Part shown: one piece after another, positions 1-6,170 of the stretch
Layout of the letters: each line of letters starts with the position of its first letter
Position numbering within the stretch: position 1 is the first letter of the stretch
Origin: Qingrenia yutianensis
GTDB lineage: Bacteria > Bacillota > Clostridia > UMGS1810
Assembly: GCF_014385105.1 (NCBI RefSeq)
Contig: NZ_JACRTE010000033.1
Span: 1-7,372 of the forward strand
Length of the DNA: 7,372 nt
Reading direction: 5' to 3'
The notes under the pieces: model-generated
Told to the model about the DNA's origin: nothing
Databases searched by the model: none
The model's input: the letters and a program-made list of their open reading frames with translations, nothing else
Program-made: the position numbers and the translations under genes

Positions 1-504
1 GTTGAATTTATTAATAAAAAAAGATTTGGGTGGAAAGCTCACAAAGAATCAGTTTGGATTAATGGAAAAGAGTATGATAACGTAATCTTCACTCATTTAT
101 TTAGAGATCACAATATTTTAAGACCGGCCTGCTATGAATGTCCATATAAATCAATAGAGCATCCTGGGGACATTACAATCGGTGATGCGTGGGGGATAGA
201 CAAAGTCAATCCCGAGTTTAATGATAATAAAGGTGTTTCGTTGGTATTGATTAATTCAGATAAGGGAAAGTGTCTTTTGCAAAAAACATATAATGACATA
301 GATAAAATTGAGATAAATGTGTGTGACTATATTCAAACTCCGTTAATTCGTCCATACGAAAAACCGTGTACCAGAGAAAAGTTTTGGAAGCAGTATAAAA
401 ATAAGGGCTTCTCATATATTGTATCAAATTATGTTGAACTAAGTTGGCAAAAAAAAATTATTCGTAAATTTTTGAAATATACAACGAGGAAAAAATATGA
501 ATGA
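1..504 (+). CDS. F420 hydrogenase/dehydrogenase beta-subunit-like protein, C-terminal part (5' end outside window)
   Basis: The frame is open from the first base to the TGA at 502-504, giving 167 residues of the C-terminal domain of the coenzyme F420 hydrogenase/dehydrogenase beta-subunit family (FrhB/FdhB C-terminal type). Visible family hallmarks are RPACYECPYK (residues 41-50 of the fragment, with a Cys pair), DITIGDAWGI (57-66) and the DNKGVSLVLIN stretch just after residue 70. In Firmicutes and Bacteroides such proteins commonly sit in capsule/EPS clusters, often near polysaccharide pyruvyl transferases. They are thought to be flavin/Fe-S redox enzymes acting on a polysaccharide precursor, but the substrate is not established. 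The stop overlaps the next ATG by 8 nt, implying translational coupling with the ferredoxin gene. An internal TTG at 241 is not a credible start because conserved motifs lie upstream of it. Whether the missing N-terminus carries its own ferredoxin domain cannot be seen. Family call is confident; biochemical role is not. Confidence 0.85.
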   Translation, partial: VEFINKKRFGWKAHKESVWINGKEYDNVIFTHLFRDHNILRPACYECPYKSIEHPGDITIGDAWGIDKVNPEFNDNKGVSLVLINSDKGKCLLQKTYNDIDKIEINVCDYIQTPLIRPYEKPCTREKFWKQYKNKGFSYIVSNYVELSWQKKIIRKFLKYTTRKKYE

Positions 505-760
505 AAAGAGTATAGTTAACAACCACAATCAGAGGAAAAAGAAAATTCCGAATTTATATACTAAAAAAAGCGATTGCTGCGGATGTTCTGCTTGCTATGC
601 GATTTGTCCAGTGCAAGCTATACATATGGAATTTGATGGTGAAGGATTTTTGTATCCTTTAATCGATGAGCATAAATGTATTGGATGCTATCAATGTCTT
701 AAAGTTTGTGCTTATAAAAAAGATAAAAAAGCTAAATTTAAGAGGGGTTTAGATGAATAA
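497..760 (+). CDS. Small 2x[4Fe-4S] ferredoxin-domain protein
   Basis: This 87-aa protein has two classical 4Fe-4S motifs: C27-x2-C30-x2-C33-x3-C37-P and C61-x2-C64-x2-C67-x3-C71. The second lacks the usual trailing Pro (CAY instead of CP). The intervening segment DGEGFLYPLIDEHKCIGC is typical of the N-terminal ferredoxin domain found fused to F420 hydrogenase beta-like proteins in polysaccharide clusters. Here the protein ends 16 residues after the last Cys in a lysine-rich tail, with no C-terminal catalytic domain. The ATG at 497 has GAGG at 486-489, 7 nt upstream. The gene overlaps its predecessor and the flippase gene by 8 nt each (ATGAATGA and ATGAATAA), so it is embedded in the operon. 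It probably passes electrons to a redox partner, plausibly the preceding protein. It could instead be a truncated duplicate that kept only its ferredoxin half. Confidence 0.85.
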   Translation: MNEKSIVNNHNQRKKKIPNLYTKKSDCCGCSACYAICPVQAIHMEFDGEGFLYPLIDEHKCIGCYQCLKVCAYKKDKKAKFKRGLDE

Positions 761-2210
761 AGATGGTATTAAAAAGAACTACATTTACAATTTGACTTAT
801 CAAATACTTAATCTTATTTTGCCGTTAGTTACAACACCTTACATTTCAAAAGTATTAGGCCCAGGTAATATTGGTATTTATAGTTATACTTACTCATTTG
901 TATCCACATTTGTTATGGTTGGATCCTTAGGTATTGCAACATACGGACAGCGTGAAATAGCATCTGTTAATGACGACAAGGAAGAGTATTCTCATAGATT
1001 TTGGGAAATACAAGTGGTAAAAATGTTGTCGGTTTCATTATCCATGCTGTTTTATCTTGTTTTTGCACTGTGTTATAAAGACTATAGAATTTATTTTTTA
1101 ATTCAAATACCTTATTTTTTAGCGGCAATCTTTGATATCAGTTGGTTGTTTCAGGGAATTGAAAAGTTTAAGTATGTTGCACTCAGAAACATTTGTGTAA
1201 AGTTGCTAAGTTTGGCATTAATCTTTTTACTTGTAAAAACTAAAAATGATTTGCCAGTTTACATTATGCTACTTTGCATTTCACAATTTACTGGAAATAT
1301 AACAATGTGGATGCATCTAAGAAAATATGTGTATGTAAGCAAAGTGGCAGTTCGTGATTTAAAGAAGCACATTAAACCTACATTTATGTATTTTGTGCCA
1401 ACAATTTCATATCAGATTCATTCTGTTCTTGATAAAGCCATGTTAGGTGTTCTTTATCAAGATAACGCAGAAAATGGTTATTATGAGCAAGCACATAAAA
1501 TTGTAAATATGGCAACTATGGTAATTAGCTCATATAATATAGTAATGCGCTCTAGAATGACAGCACTTTTTGTGCAGAAAAAGAAAAAGGAATTTGAAGT
1601 GAATTTTAATAATTCATTGCATTTTATTTCGATGCTAGTTTTTCCAATGTCGTTTGGTATGGCAGGAATTGCAGCGAATCTTGTTCCGTGGTTTTTAGGA
1701 ATAGAGTATGGAAAGGTGACCACATTACTGTTGATTTTTTGCCCGATGTTCATAATACAGGGATTGAGAACATGCATTGGGTATAATATTATTACTCCAA
1801 CTGGTATGCAGAGCAAAGGAAATATCGTGCAAGTAACTTCTGCTATAACAAATGTGTTTTTGAATGCAATGCTTATTCCAAAATATGGTGCGATTGGTGC
1901 AACGGTTGCTTCGGTTGCGGCCGAAGGCGTTGTTTTGATTGGTTACTTACATTATACTAAAGAGTATGTACGATTGAAAAATGTTATATACGTAGGTTAT
2001 AAATATTTAGCAGCTTCGCTCGTAATGTTTTTTGCATTAAGTGTTCTGTCTAATAAATTTGATGCTAATATTTTAGATACTTTTGGTTTGATTATGCTTG
2101 GGGGTATAATATATTTTGTGGTCTTATTGCTATTTCGCGATGAGTTCTTTGTCACAAAAATGCAACAGTGTATTGATAGGATGCTAAAAAGAACTAGAAA
2201 ACAATGTTGA
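753..2210 (+). CDS. Wzx-type oligosaccharide flippase (polysaccharide biosynthesis protein, MOP superfamily)
   Basis: This 485-aa, strongly hydrophobic protein has the size and pattern of Wzx/RfbX flippases, which move undecaprenyl-linked oligosaccharide repeat units across the cytoplasmic membrane. The N-terminus carries the family opening, with LPLVTTPYISKVLGP near residues 23-37 and then GNIGIYSYTYS. Alternating hydrophobic segments and short basic loops run to the C-terminus, consistent with 12-14 membrane helices. A conserved-looking segment AMLIPKYGAIGATVASV lies in the second half, and the tail is short and basic (MLKRTRKQC). AGAGGGG-type SD sequence at 741-747 precedes the ATG at 753, which overlaps the ferredoxin stop. 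The DNA is very AT-rich, as usual for repeat-unit-specific genes of capsule loci that spread horizontally. The family assignment is secure, but the transported glycan cannot be read from the sequence. No clear terminator follows. Confidence 0.93.
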   Translation: MNKDGIKKNYIYNLTYQILNLILPLVTTPYISKVLGPGNIGIYSYTYSFVSTFVMVGSLGIATYGQREIASVNDDKEEYSHRFWEIQVVKMLSVSLSMLFYLVFALCYKDYRIYFLIQIPYFLAAIFDISWLFQGIEKFKYVALRNICVKLLSLALIFLLVKTKNDLPVYIMLLCISQFTGNITMWMHLRKYVYVSKVAVRDLKKHIKPTFMYFVPTISYQIHSVLDKAMLGVLYQDNAENGYYEQAHKIVNMATMVISSYNIVMRSRMTALFVQKKKKEFEVNFNNSLHFISMLVFPMSFGMAGIAANLVPWFLGIEYGKVTTLLLIFCPMFIIQGLRTCIGYNIITPTGMQSKGNIVQVTSAITNVFLNAMLIPKYGAIGATVASVAAEGVVLIGYLHYTKEYVRLKNVIYVGYKYLAASLVMFFALSVLSNKFDANILDTFGLIMLGGIIYFVVLLLFRDEFFVTKMQQCIDRMLKRTRKQC

Positions 2211-2389
2211 AATTGAAGTTAAAATGATTGGTTTCCACAAAAAAGAATGTTGTATAAAAGTCAATACTACCCACATGCGTTTAACGAAAGAGAGTAGACC
2301 TTGTTCAGAATGTTTTTGAAAATCGTTCGTTTGATTGATAGAAGTGAATTAAACACATAGCTCAGCAAACAGTAATCGTCTATGATATC

Positions 2390-2417
2390 TGGACATTATG
2401 ACTTACCTTTTTAAAAT
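2390..2417 (+). promoter_or_regulatory. Probable sigma-A-type promoter for the nucleotidyltransferase gene
   Basis: TGGACA at 2390-2395 (5 of 6 to the -35 consensus) is separated by 16 bases from TAAAAT at 2412-2417 (5 of 6 to the -10 consensus). Transcription would start near 2424, leaving a leader of about 25 nt that contains the strong purine SD (GAGAGGAGAG) before the ATG at 2449. The site lies exactly where base composition changes, suggesting that the downstream gene does not depend on the capsule operon. The call rests on consensus matching only. Confidence 0.45.
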
Positions 2418-2448
2418 AAATGAATGAATACAGAGAGAGGAGAGAGTT

Positions 2449-3351
2449 ATGAAAACAACATTACTTATCATGGCTGCTGGCATCGGTAGCCGCTTCAGAA
2501 CGGGAATTAAACAGTTGGAGCCGGTGGATGATGCTGGACATATCATTATGGACTACTCGATCCACGATGCAATCGAAGCCGGTTTCAATCATGTGGTCTT
2601 TATTATCCGCAAGGATATCGAGAAGGAGTTCAAAGAAGTCATAGGAGACCGCATTGCCTCTATTTGCGCTTCTCATGGTGTAACTGTGGACTACGCTTTT
2701 CAGGATATCAATGATATCCCGGGAACGCTGCCGGAAGGCCGTACAAAACCGTGGGGAACCGGACAGGCTGTGCTTGCTGCTAAAAATGTGATTGACACTC
2801 CATTCATCGTCATCAATGCAGACGATTACTATGGTAAAGAAGGCTTTAAGGCCGTCCATGAGTATTTGGTGAATGGCGGAAAGTCCTGCATGGCAGGCTT
2901 TGTGCTGAAGAACACGCTGTCCGATAACGGTGGCGTGACTCGTGGTATATGCAAGATGGATGAGAATAATAACCTGACTGAAGTTGTAGAAACCAAGAAC
3001 ATTGTAAAGACCACAACTGGAGCGGAAGCAGACGGCGTGGCTGTGGATATAAATTCTCTGGTTTCCATGAACATGTGGGGATTGACTCCGGAATTCCTGG
3101 ATGTACTGGAGGAAGGCTTCAAAGAGTTCTTTGAGAAAGAAGTTCCGTGCAATCCGCTGAAAGCAGAGTATCTGATCCCTATCTTCATCGGCGAACTGCT
3201 GGAGCAGGGAAAGATGTCAGTGAAGGTTCTGAAAACCAATGATACATGGTATGGTATGACCTACCATGAAGATGCCGCAGCAGTAAAGGGCAGTTTCAAG
3301 GAGATGCTGGAGAACGGCGTGTATAAGGCTGACTTGTTCAGTGATCTGTAA
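2449..3351 (+). CDS. Sugar nucleotidyltransferase-like protein (NTP_transferase fold)
   Basis: This 300-aa protein has the nucleotidyltransferase Rossmann-like architecture. MAAGIGSRF at residues 8-16 is the nucleotide-binding loop, followed by K21 in GIKQLEPV, the position of the signature lysine. KPWGTGQAVL at 100-109 and NADDYYG at 123-129 supply nucleobase/sugar and metal-binding positions (Asp125/Asp126). Enzymes of this fold join an NTP to a sugar- or alcohol-phosphate to make an activated donor such as an NDP-sugar or CDP-choline-type product. The context next to a flippase fits activation of a surface-glycan building block. The diverged signature (KQLEPV rather than the usual TxxxPKxxLPV) prevents a substrate call. 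The ATG follows a strong GAGAGGAGAG SD. The gene is markedly more GC-rich than the flippase upstream. Only 6 nt separate it from the VanZ-like remnant, so the two were probably co-transcribed. Confidence 0.85.
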   Translation: MKTTLLIMAAGIGSRFRTGIKQLEPVDDAGHIIMDYSIHDAIEAGFNHVVFIIRKDIEKEFKEVIGDRIASICASHGVTVDYAFQDINDIPGTLPEGRTKPWGTGQAVLAAKNVIDTPFIVINADDYYGKEGFKAVHEYLVNGGKSCMAGFVLKNTLSDNGGVTRGICKMDENNNLTEVVETKNIVKTTTGAEADGVAVDINSLVSMNMWGLTPEFLDVLEEGFKEFFEKEVPCNPLKAEYLIPIFIGELLEQGKMSVKVLKTNDTWYGMTYHEDAAAVKGSFKEMLENGVYKADLFSDL

Positions 3352-3357
3352 ACGACG

Positions 3358-3776
3358 ATGAAAGAAACGATTGATTTACTCGGAAAGATCCTCACAAACA
3401 TCCTCACAAACATCCTGACTGCTCTGTATGAGCCGTTTGGTTTTTCACTCCTGCTTTCCTTCCTAGCCATGTTTTTCTACCTGTATGCGTATGAGCCAAT
3501 ACATGCGGGCAAAGGATGGAAGAACGCCATAGTGACCTGGTATCAGAAGTTCAAAGAGAGCGTTGGACGTTCGGAAAGAAGATAGGAAACAGTTGGAAGA
3601 AGATACTGTGGTATAGCGGGAAGATAGCATTTATCTTTTCGGTGAGCATTGAGATGCTGCAGTTATTACTGCGGCTAGGAACGTTTCAGCTATCAGACAT
3701 CTTCTATAACACAGTCGGTGGAATGATCGGCGGATTGATGTATTGTGCGGTGATGAAGGCAAGAAAACGTCTGTAA
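3358..3776 (+). pseudogene. VanZ-family membrane protein, disrupted by internal deletion and frameshift
   Basis: Two halves of one membrane protein lie in different frames. From ATG 3358 the first frame reads a hydrophobic N-terminal part (GFSLLLSFLAMFFYLYAYEP around residues 27-46), then YQKFKES, and ends at a TAG at 3583-3585 after a meaningless SERR tail. The second frame, entered near 3563, reads WTFGKKIGNSWKK and then SVSIEMLQLLLRLGTFQLSDIF followed by YNTVGGMIGGLMY, the characteristic VanZ C-terminus, stopping at 3776. The remaining pieces total only about 137 residues, and the central VanZ membrane region is absent. A deletion with a frame change therefore occurred at about 3557-3566. 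ATG 3516 of the second frame lies in DNA that codes KGWKN in the first, so it is not a true start. VanZ-like proteins are membrane proteins linked to teicoplanin or envelope-antibiotic tolerance. This copy is unlikely to work. Confidence 0.8.
3388..3411 (+). repeat. 12-bp perfect tandem duplication inside the VanZ-like remnant
   Basis: ATCCTCACAAAC occurs twice head to tail (3388-3399 and 3400-3411), followed by a partial third copy, ATCCTGAC. In the protein this duplicates ILTN to give ILTNILTNILT. It keeps the frame, so it does not explain the gene's inactivation, but it shows slippage-type mutation in the same gene. Confidence 0.85.
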
Positions 3777-3789
3777 AAAGGGTCGAAAT

Positions 3790-3876
3790 TGTGATATACT
3801 GGGAGCGGTAGCTCCCTACGCTGCTCGTAATAATATCACACACCTCTTCGTGGTGAGCAGTAGGCAACGCTGATAT
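3790..3876 (+). promoter_or_regulatory. Structured intergenic leader with overlapping inverted repeats
   Basis: Several complementary segments are visible. GGGAGC (3801-3806) and GCTCCC (3811-3816) form a 6-bp hairpin with a GGTA loop. TGTGATAT (3790-3797) pairs with ATATCACA (3833-3840). CCTA plus CTGCTC (3815-3818, 3821-3826) pairs with GAGCAG plus TAGG (3855-3864), with a 2-nt bulge. ATATCA (3833-3838) can also pair with TGATAT at 3871-3876. Some of these helices exclude each other, and the last two together would form a pseudoknot. No T-run follows, so this is not a simple terminator. It could be a 5' UTR regulator, a small RNA or an operator region; no known riboswitch class is recognised. 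Confidence 0.4.
3792..3800 (+). promoter_or_regulatory. Candidate extended -10 promoter for the FRG-gene leader
   Basis: TGATATACT contains TG, one base and TATACT (5 of 6 to TATAAT), the extended -10 form. The -35 region is poor (TGTAAA at 3772-3777, 17 bases upstream), which an extended -10 can offset. Transcription from about 3807 would give a leader of about 140 nt before the ATG at 3949. The element lies within one arm of an inverted repeat (TGTGATAT 3790-3797 with ATATCACA 3833-3840), so a DNA-binding regulator is possible. Confidence 0.4.
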
Positions 3877-3935
3877 GACGGCTAAGTGTGAGACGACTTT
3901 AAAATTGTTCAATACAACTAAATGCTTGAAGTGTT

Positions 3936-3942
3936 AGGGGGA
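3936..3942 (+). promoter_or_regulatory. SD site that sets the FRG-gene start at 3949
   Basis: AGGGGGA sits 6 nt before the ATG at 3949. The in-frame ATG at 3922 has only TTGTTCAATACAACTA upstream, with no purine-rich site, so the downstream ATG is preferred. Confidence 0.7.
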
Positions 3943-3948
3943 TACAAA

Positions 3949-5253
3949 ATGCTTTCATTTGATGAGAATGGATGGCTATTTCCTGATCCGTTAAAAAATA
4001 TAACTCATGATATCGACAGTGCAGAGATTGATGATCTATTGAAATTAGCAAAGGAAGAAGATTATTGGTCTGCCGGCATAAGAGAAACTGTAAAAAAACG
4101 ACTGGAAAAAGATAAAGATGATGTAAGACTGGATTGGATTGTCGAGGATTTAATGATAAAAAATACCGGAGGAACTGTTATTTCAATGCCTTTTGGTAAA
4201 GATATTATCACATTTAATAGTAATCGACATTTTTTTAGAGGGGAAAATCAACAGTACTTGAAATCTGTGCCATCACTTCGGAGGAGACAAGAAGGAAAAA
4301 GCAAATATGAATGTGAACTCATTAAGGGAATTGCTTTAATGCGGTCATTACAATTCGCAAAGTTTATATGGAAAATAGATGTCGTGCCATATTGGGAAGC
4401 AAAATTGAGTGATATTAACGTTGATGCGTTGGCACAACATTATGGTTTTGACACATGCCTGTTGGATTTAACAAACGATTTTAGAACTGCATTATTTTTT
4501 GCAACGTGTAAGTATGACTATAAAACAGATTCTTATCGTCCTTTGACAAAAAAAGATATCGAAGCAACAGAAGATTCAAAATATGGTGTAATATTCCATT
4601 CACCTAACTGGGTGCTAGATTATTTAAACGGTGGAAGTTTCGAGTGGCACATGCGTCATTTGAATGATCATCGTGAAGAGCCATACAGCTTTTATTCAGG
4701 GGAACTAGATGGAATGGCTTTTCAAATTGGGTACCAACCACTTATGAGATGTCATCATCAAAGTGGGTACATTATGCCAATGATGAATGCGACTCCTTTA
4801 CAGAGTGATAACAGATTTGAAAAAATAAGATTTTTACAGACAGAAGAGTTATCTAATAGAGTCTATGAGATGATGGATAAGGAAAAGAAGATTTTCCCGT
4901 ATGAAGGTATTGGAAAAGCATTAGATATACTACATACAATACAAAGAGCAGTAATCTTTTCGGAGGATGACCTGCTGTATGCGTACGATTACGGCGTGGT
5001 AGATAAGAAAATGTTTCCGACAATTGATGATCTTAGGAAAGCGATTACAGCTTTTCAGGTTGATGGTGAATGCGTTTCAATTCAGAAGGATGAAATTAAT
5101 TATCCAATCAGTCCGTCTGTTTTACAGGAAATAAATGCGGAATATAACGGTCGTAATCTGCTAGATGTTGTTGGAAATATGATTCACCAATATCCAGAAC
5201 AACGTCGGTATAGAGAGCAACGTTGTATTGATATTTATGGAAAGCTCATTTGA
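3949..5253 (+). CDS. FRG-domain protein of unknown function
   Basis: This 434-aa soluble protein contains an FRG domain. FRGE lies at residues 96-99, SLRR at 109-112, an acidic-helix Glu in the YECELIKG segment near 120-127, and the core segment starting AQHYGF with LLDLT and ALFFA at 162-185. The family's usual core is close to QHyGlpTrLLDwT; here TR is TC (C170) and the Trp is Leu174. About 95 residues precede the domain and about 250 follow, with no membrane segment or signal peptide. The C-terminal half is not recognised. FRG domains are named for their Phe-Arg-Gly motif and lack an agreed biochemical function. Some occur near defence or mobile genes. The start at 3949 is chosen on its SD; ATG 3922 would add 9 residues. 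The gene is more AT-rich than its neighbours, has its own leader, and sits between broken genes, suggesting separate acquisition. No terminator is evident after the stop. Confidence 0.85.
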   Translation: MLSFDENGWLFPDPLKNITHDIDSAEIDDLLKLAKEEDYWSAGIRETVKKRLEKDKDDVRLDWIVEDLMIKNTGGTVISMPFGKDIITFNSNRHFFRGENQQYLKSVPSLRRRQEGKSKYECELIKGIALMRSLQFAKFIWKIDVVPYWEAKLSDINVDALAQHYGFDTCLLDLTNDFRTALFFATCKYDYKTDSYRPLTKKDIEATEDSKYGVIFHSPNWVLDYLNGGSFEWHMRHLNDHREEPYSFYSGELDGMAFQIGYQPLMRCHHQSGYIMPMMNATPLQSDNRFEKIRFLQTEELSNRVYEMMDKEKKIFPYEGIGKALDILHTIQRAVIFSEDDLLYAYDYGVVDKKMFPTIDDLRKAITAFQVDGECVSIQKDEINYPISPSVLQEINAEYNGRNLLDVVGNMIHQYPEQRRYREQRCIDIYGKLI

Positions 5254-5317
5254 GTATTGAGAAAATCGTGAGCTGGTAAGAGGTTCATTACGAAATTAAA
5301 GGAAAGAGGTTATCACG

Positions 5318-5647
5318 ATGCCCAGAACGAAAGGCAGCAAAAACCGTCCCAAAACTACCTATGCCGACTACGCATCCCAGATCGCAGAGAAGCGGGAATA
5401 TATCACTTCTCTGACTGCTGAGATCGCATCCATCACCGCAAACATTGACACTTTGAAAGCTGATCTGAAAGAGAAGAAGACTGCTCTGAAGAAGGCCGAA
5501 AAAGAAGTGGCATCCCTGGAAGCGAAGAAGGCAAAGGAAGATGCTAAGTCCGCAGAGTAAGCAAAGAAATCAGAGGCGGAATCCGTCCTGAAGAAATTGC
5601 TTGCCGGTGGCATGAGTGCCGATGAGATCCTCGCTAAGCTGAAATAA
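5318..5647 (+). pseudogene. Small lysine-rich coiled-coil protein gene interrupted by an in-frame TAA (first ORF 5318-5560)
   Basis: From ATG 5318, preceded by AGGAAAGAGG in the correct position, the frame gives 80 residues. It opens with a basic MPRTKGSKNRPK, reminiscent of AT-hook-like DNA-contact tails. A long Ala/Lys/Glu-rich segment (about residues 18-78) follows, with regular hydrophobic spacing typical of a coiled coil. TAA at 5558-5560 ends it, but the same frame continues without a break for 28 more residues, AKKSEAESVLKKLL and then AGGMSADEILAKLK, to a TAA at 5645-5647. The intrinsic terminator begins some 26 nt after that second stop. The continuation matches the upstream part in composition and helical character, so a single substitution (for example AAA to TAA) probably created the first stop. 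The 80-aa product may still be made. No function is assigned; nucleoid or DNA binding is a guess from charge. Confidence 0.7.
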
Positions 5648-5673
5648 CCAAGAAAACCGAGAAAAAAATAAAT

Positions 5674-5718
5674 GCCGTGTGGACAAACTGAACTCCAGAA
5701 GTTCACACGGTAATTTTT
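5674..5718 (+). terminator. Rho-independent terminator
   Basis: CCGTGTGGAC (5675-5684) pairs with GTTCACACGG (5701-5710) over 10 positions with one G-T wobble and a 16-nt loop. It is followed by TAATTTTT. An A-run at 5662-5668 precedes the stem, so it may also work in the reverse direction. It ends the coiled-coil transcript and separates it from the VOC gene. Confidence 0.8.
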
Positions 5719-5773
5719 GAAGGTCGCCGTATAGTTTGTGACGAAAATAGAAGAGGAACAAAACAAAAGAAAT

Positions 5774-5777
5774 GGAG
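5774..5777 (+). promoter_or_regulatory. SD site that sets the VOC-gene start at 5787
   Basis: GGAG ends 9 nt before ATG 5787. The earlier in-frame ATG at 5772 has its nearest purine site (AAGAGGA, 5751-5757) 14 nt away, which is too far. Starting at 5787 gives MNLSKIHHIAII, the usual opening of this family. Confidence 0.6.
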
Positions 5778-5786
5778 CGTGAGAAA

Positions 5787-6170
5787 ATGAATTTATCAAA
5801 AATACACCACATCGCAATCATCGTATCTGACTACGAAGCTGCAAAGGATTTCTATGTGAACAAGCTGGGATTCTCTGTTATCAGAGAGAACTACCGTCCA
5901 GAGCGTAAGGACTGGAAGCTAGATCTTCGTGTCAATGAGCACACAGAGCTGGAGATTTTTGCAGAAGAAAACCCGCCGAAGCGTGTGAACCGTCCGGAAG
6001 CCTGTGGGCTGCGTCATCTTGCGTTCTGCGTTGATAGCGTGGAACAGACGGTGAATGAGCTGGCAGAGGTCGGGATTGAATGCGAGCCAATCCGCGTGGA
6101 TAATTACACCGGCAAGAAGATGACTTTCTTCCACGACCCGGATGGACTGCCGCTGGAGCTGCATGAGTAA
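5787..6170 (+). CDS. VOC-family glyoxalase I-like metalloprotein (SMU1112c/YaeR type)
   Basis: This 127-aa protein matches the single-domain vicinal-oxygen-chelate fold. Paired beta-alpha-beta-beta-beta units start at KIHHIAIIVSDYE (5-17) and GLRHLAFCVDSVE (74-86). The four metal-ligand positions are present: His8, Glu56 (or Glu54) in ELEIF, His77 and Glu124 in PLELHE. Members bind divalent metal and resemble lactoylglutathione lyase, though SMU1112c/YaeR-type proteins have no firmly established substrate. The protein is complete and cytosolic. It follows the terminator at 5674-5718, so it should start a new transcript, but no convincing -35/-10 pair is visible in the 68 nt between (TATAGT at 5730-5735 lacks a good -35). 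Its stop overlaps the start of the HTH gene by 8 nt, suggesting coupled translation. The ATG at 5772 would add MEREK. Confidence 0.9.
   Translation: MNLSKIHHIAIIVSDYEAAKDFYVNKLGFSVIRENYRPERKDWKLDLRVNEHTELEIFAEENPPKRVNRPEACGLRHLAFCVDSVEQTVNELAEVGIECEPIRVDNYTGKKMTFFHDPDGLPLELHE

Noticed and set aside
2224..2319. Possible 31-codon ORF with several Cys/His residues in the gap after the flippase
   Set aside because: There is no SD before its ATG, it is very short, and I recognise no family; random occurrence in AT-rich DNA is enough to explain it.
2461..3239. Two minus-strand open frames under the nucleotidyltransferase
   Set aside because: They mirror a gene with clear catalytic motifs on the + strand and have no recognisable domains.
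3631..3912. Minus-strand open frame across the VanZ C-terminus and the leader
   Set aside because: It is anti-sense to recognisable VanZ coding DNA, and its other part covers the palindromic leader, which explains its openness.
3777..3948. CRISPR array or type III antitoxin repeat array upstream of the FRG gene
   Set aside because: There are inverted repeats but no regularly spaced direct repeats; the longest direct matches are about 6 nt.
5244..5273. Possible terminator after the FRG gene (GCTCA pairing with TGAGC)
   Set aside because: The stem is only 5 bp with a long loop and no T-run follows.
5368..5817. 149-codon open frame on the minus strand
   Set aside because: It is the complement of the lysine-rich coiled-coil gene, giving a Ser/Phe/Ala-biased translation. 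It also runs through the terminator and has no support as a gene.
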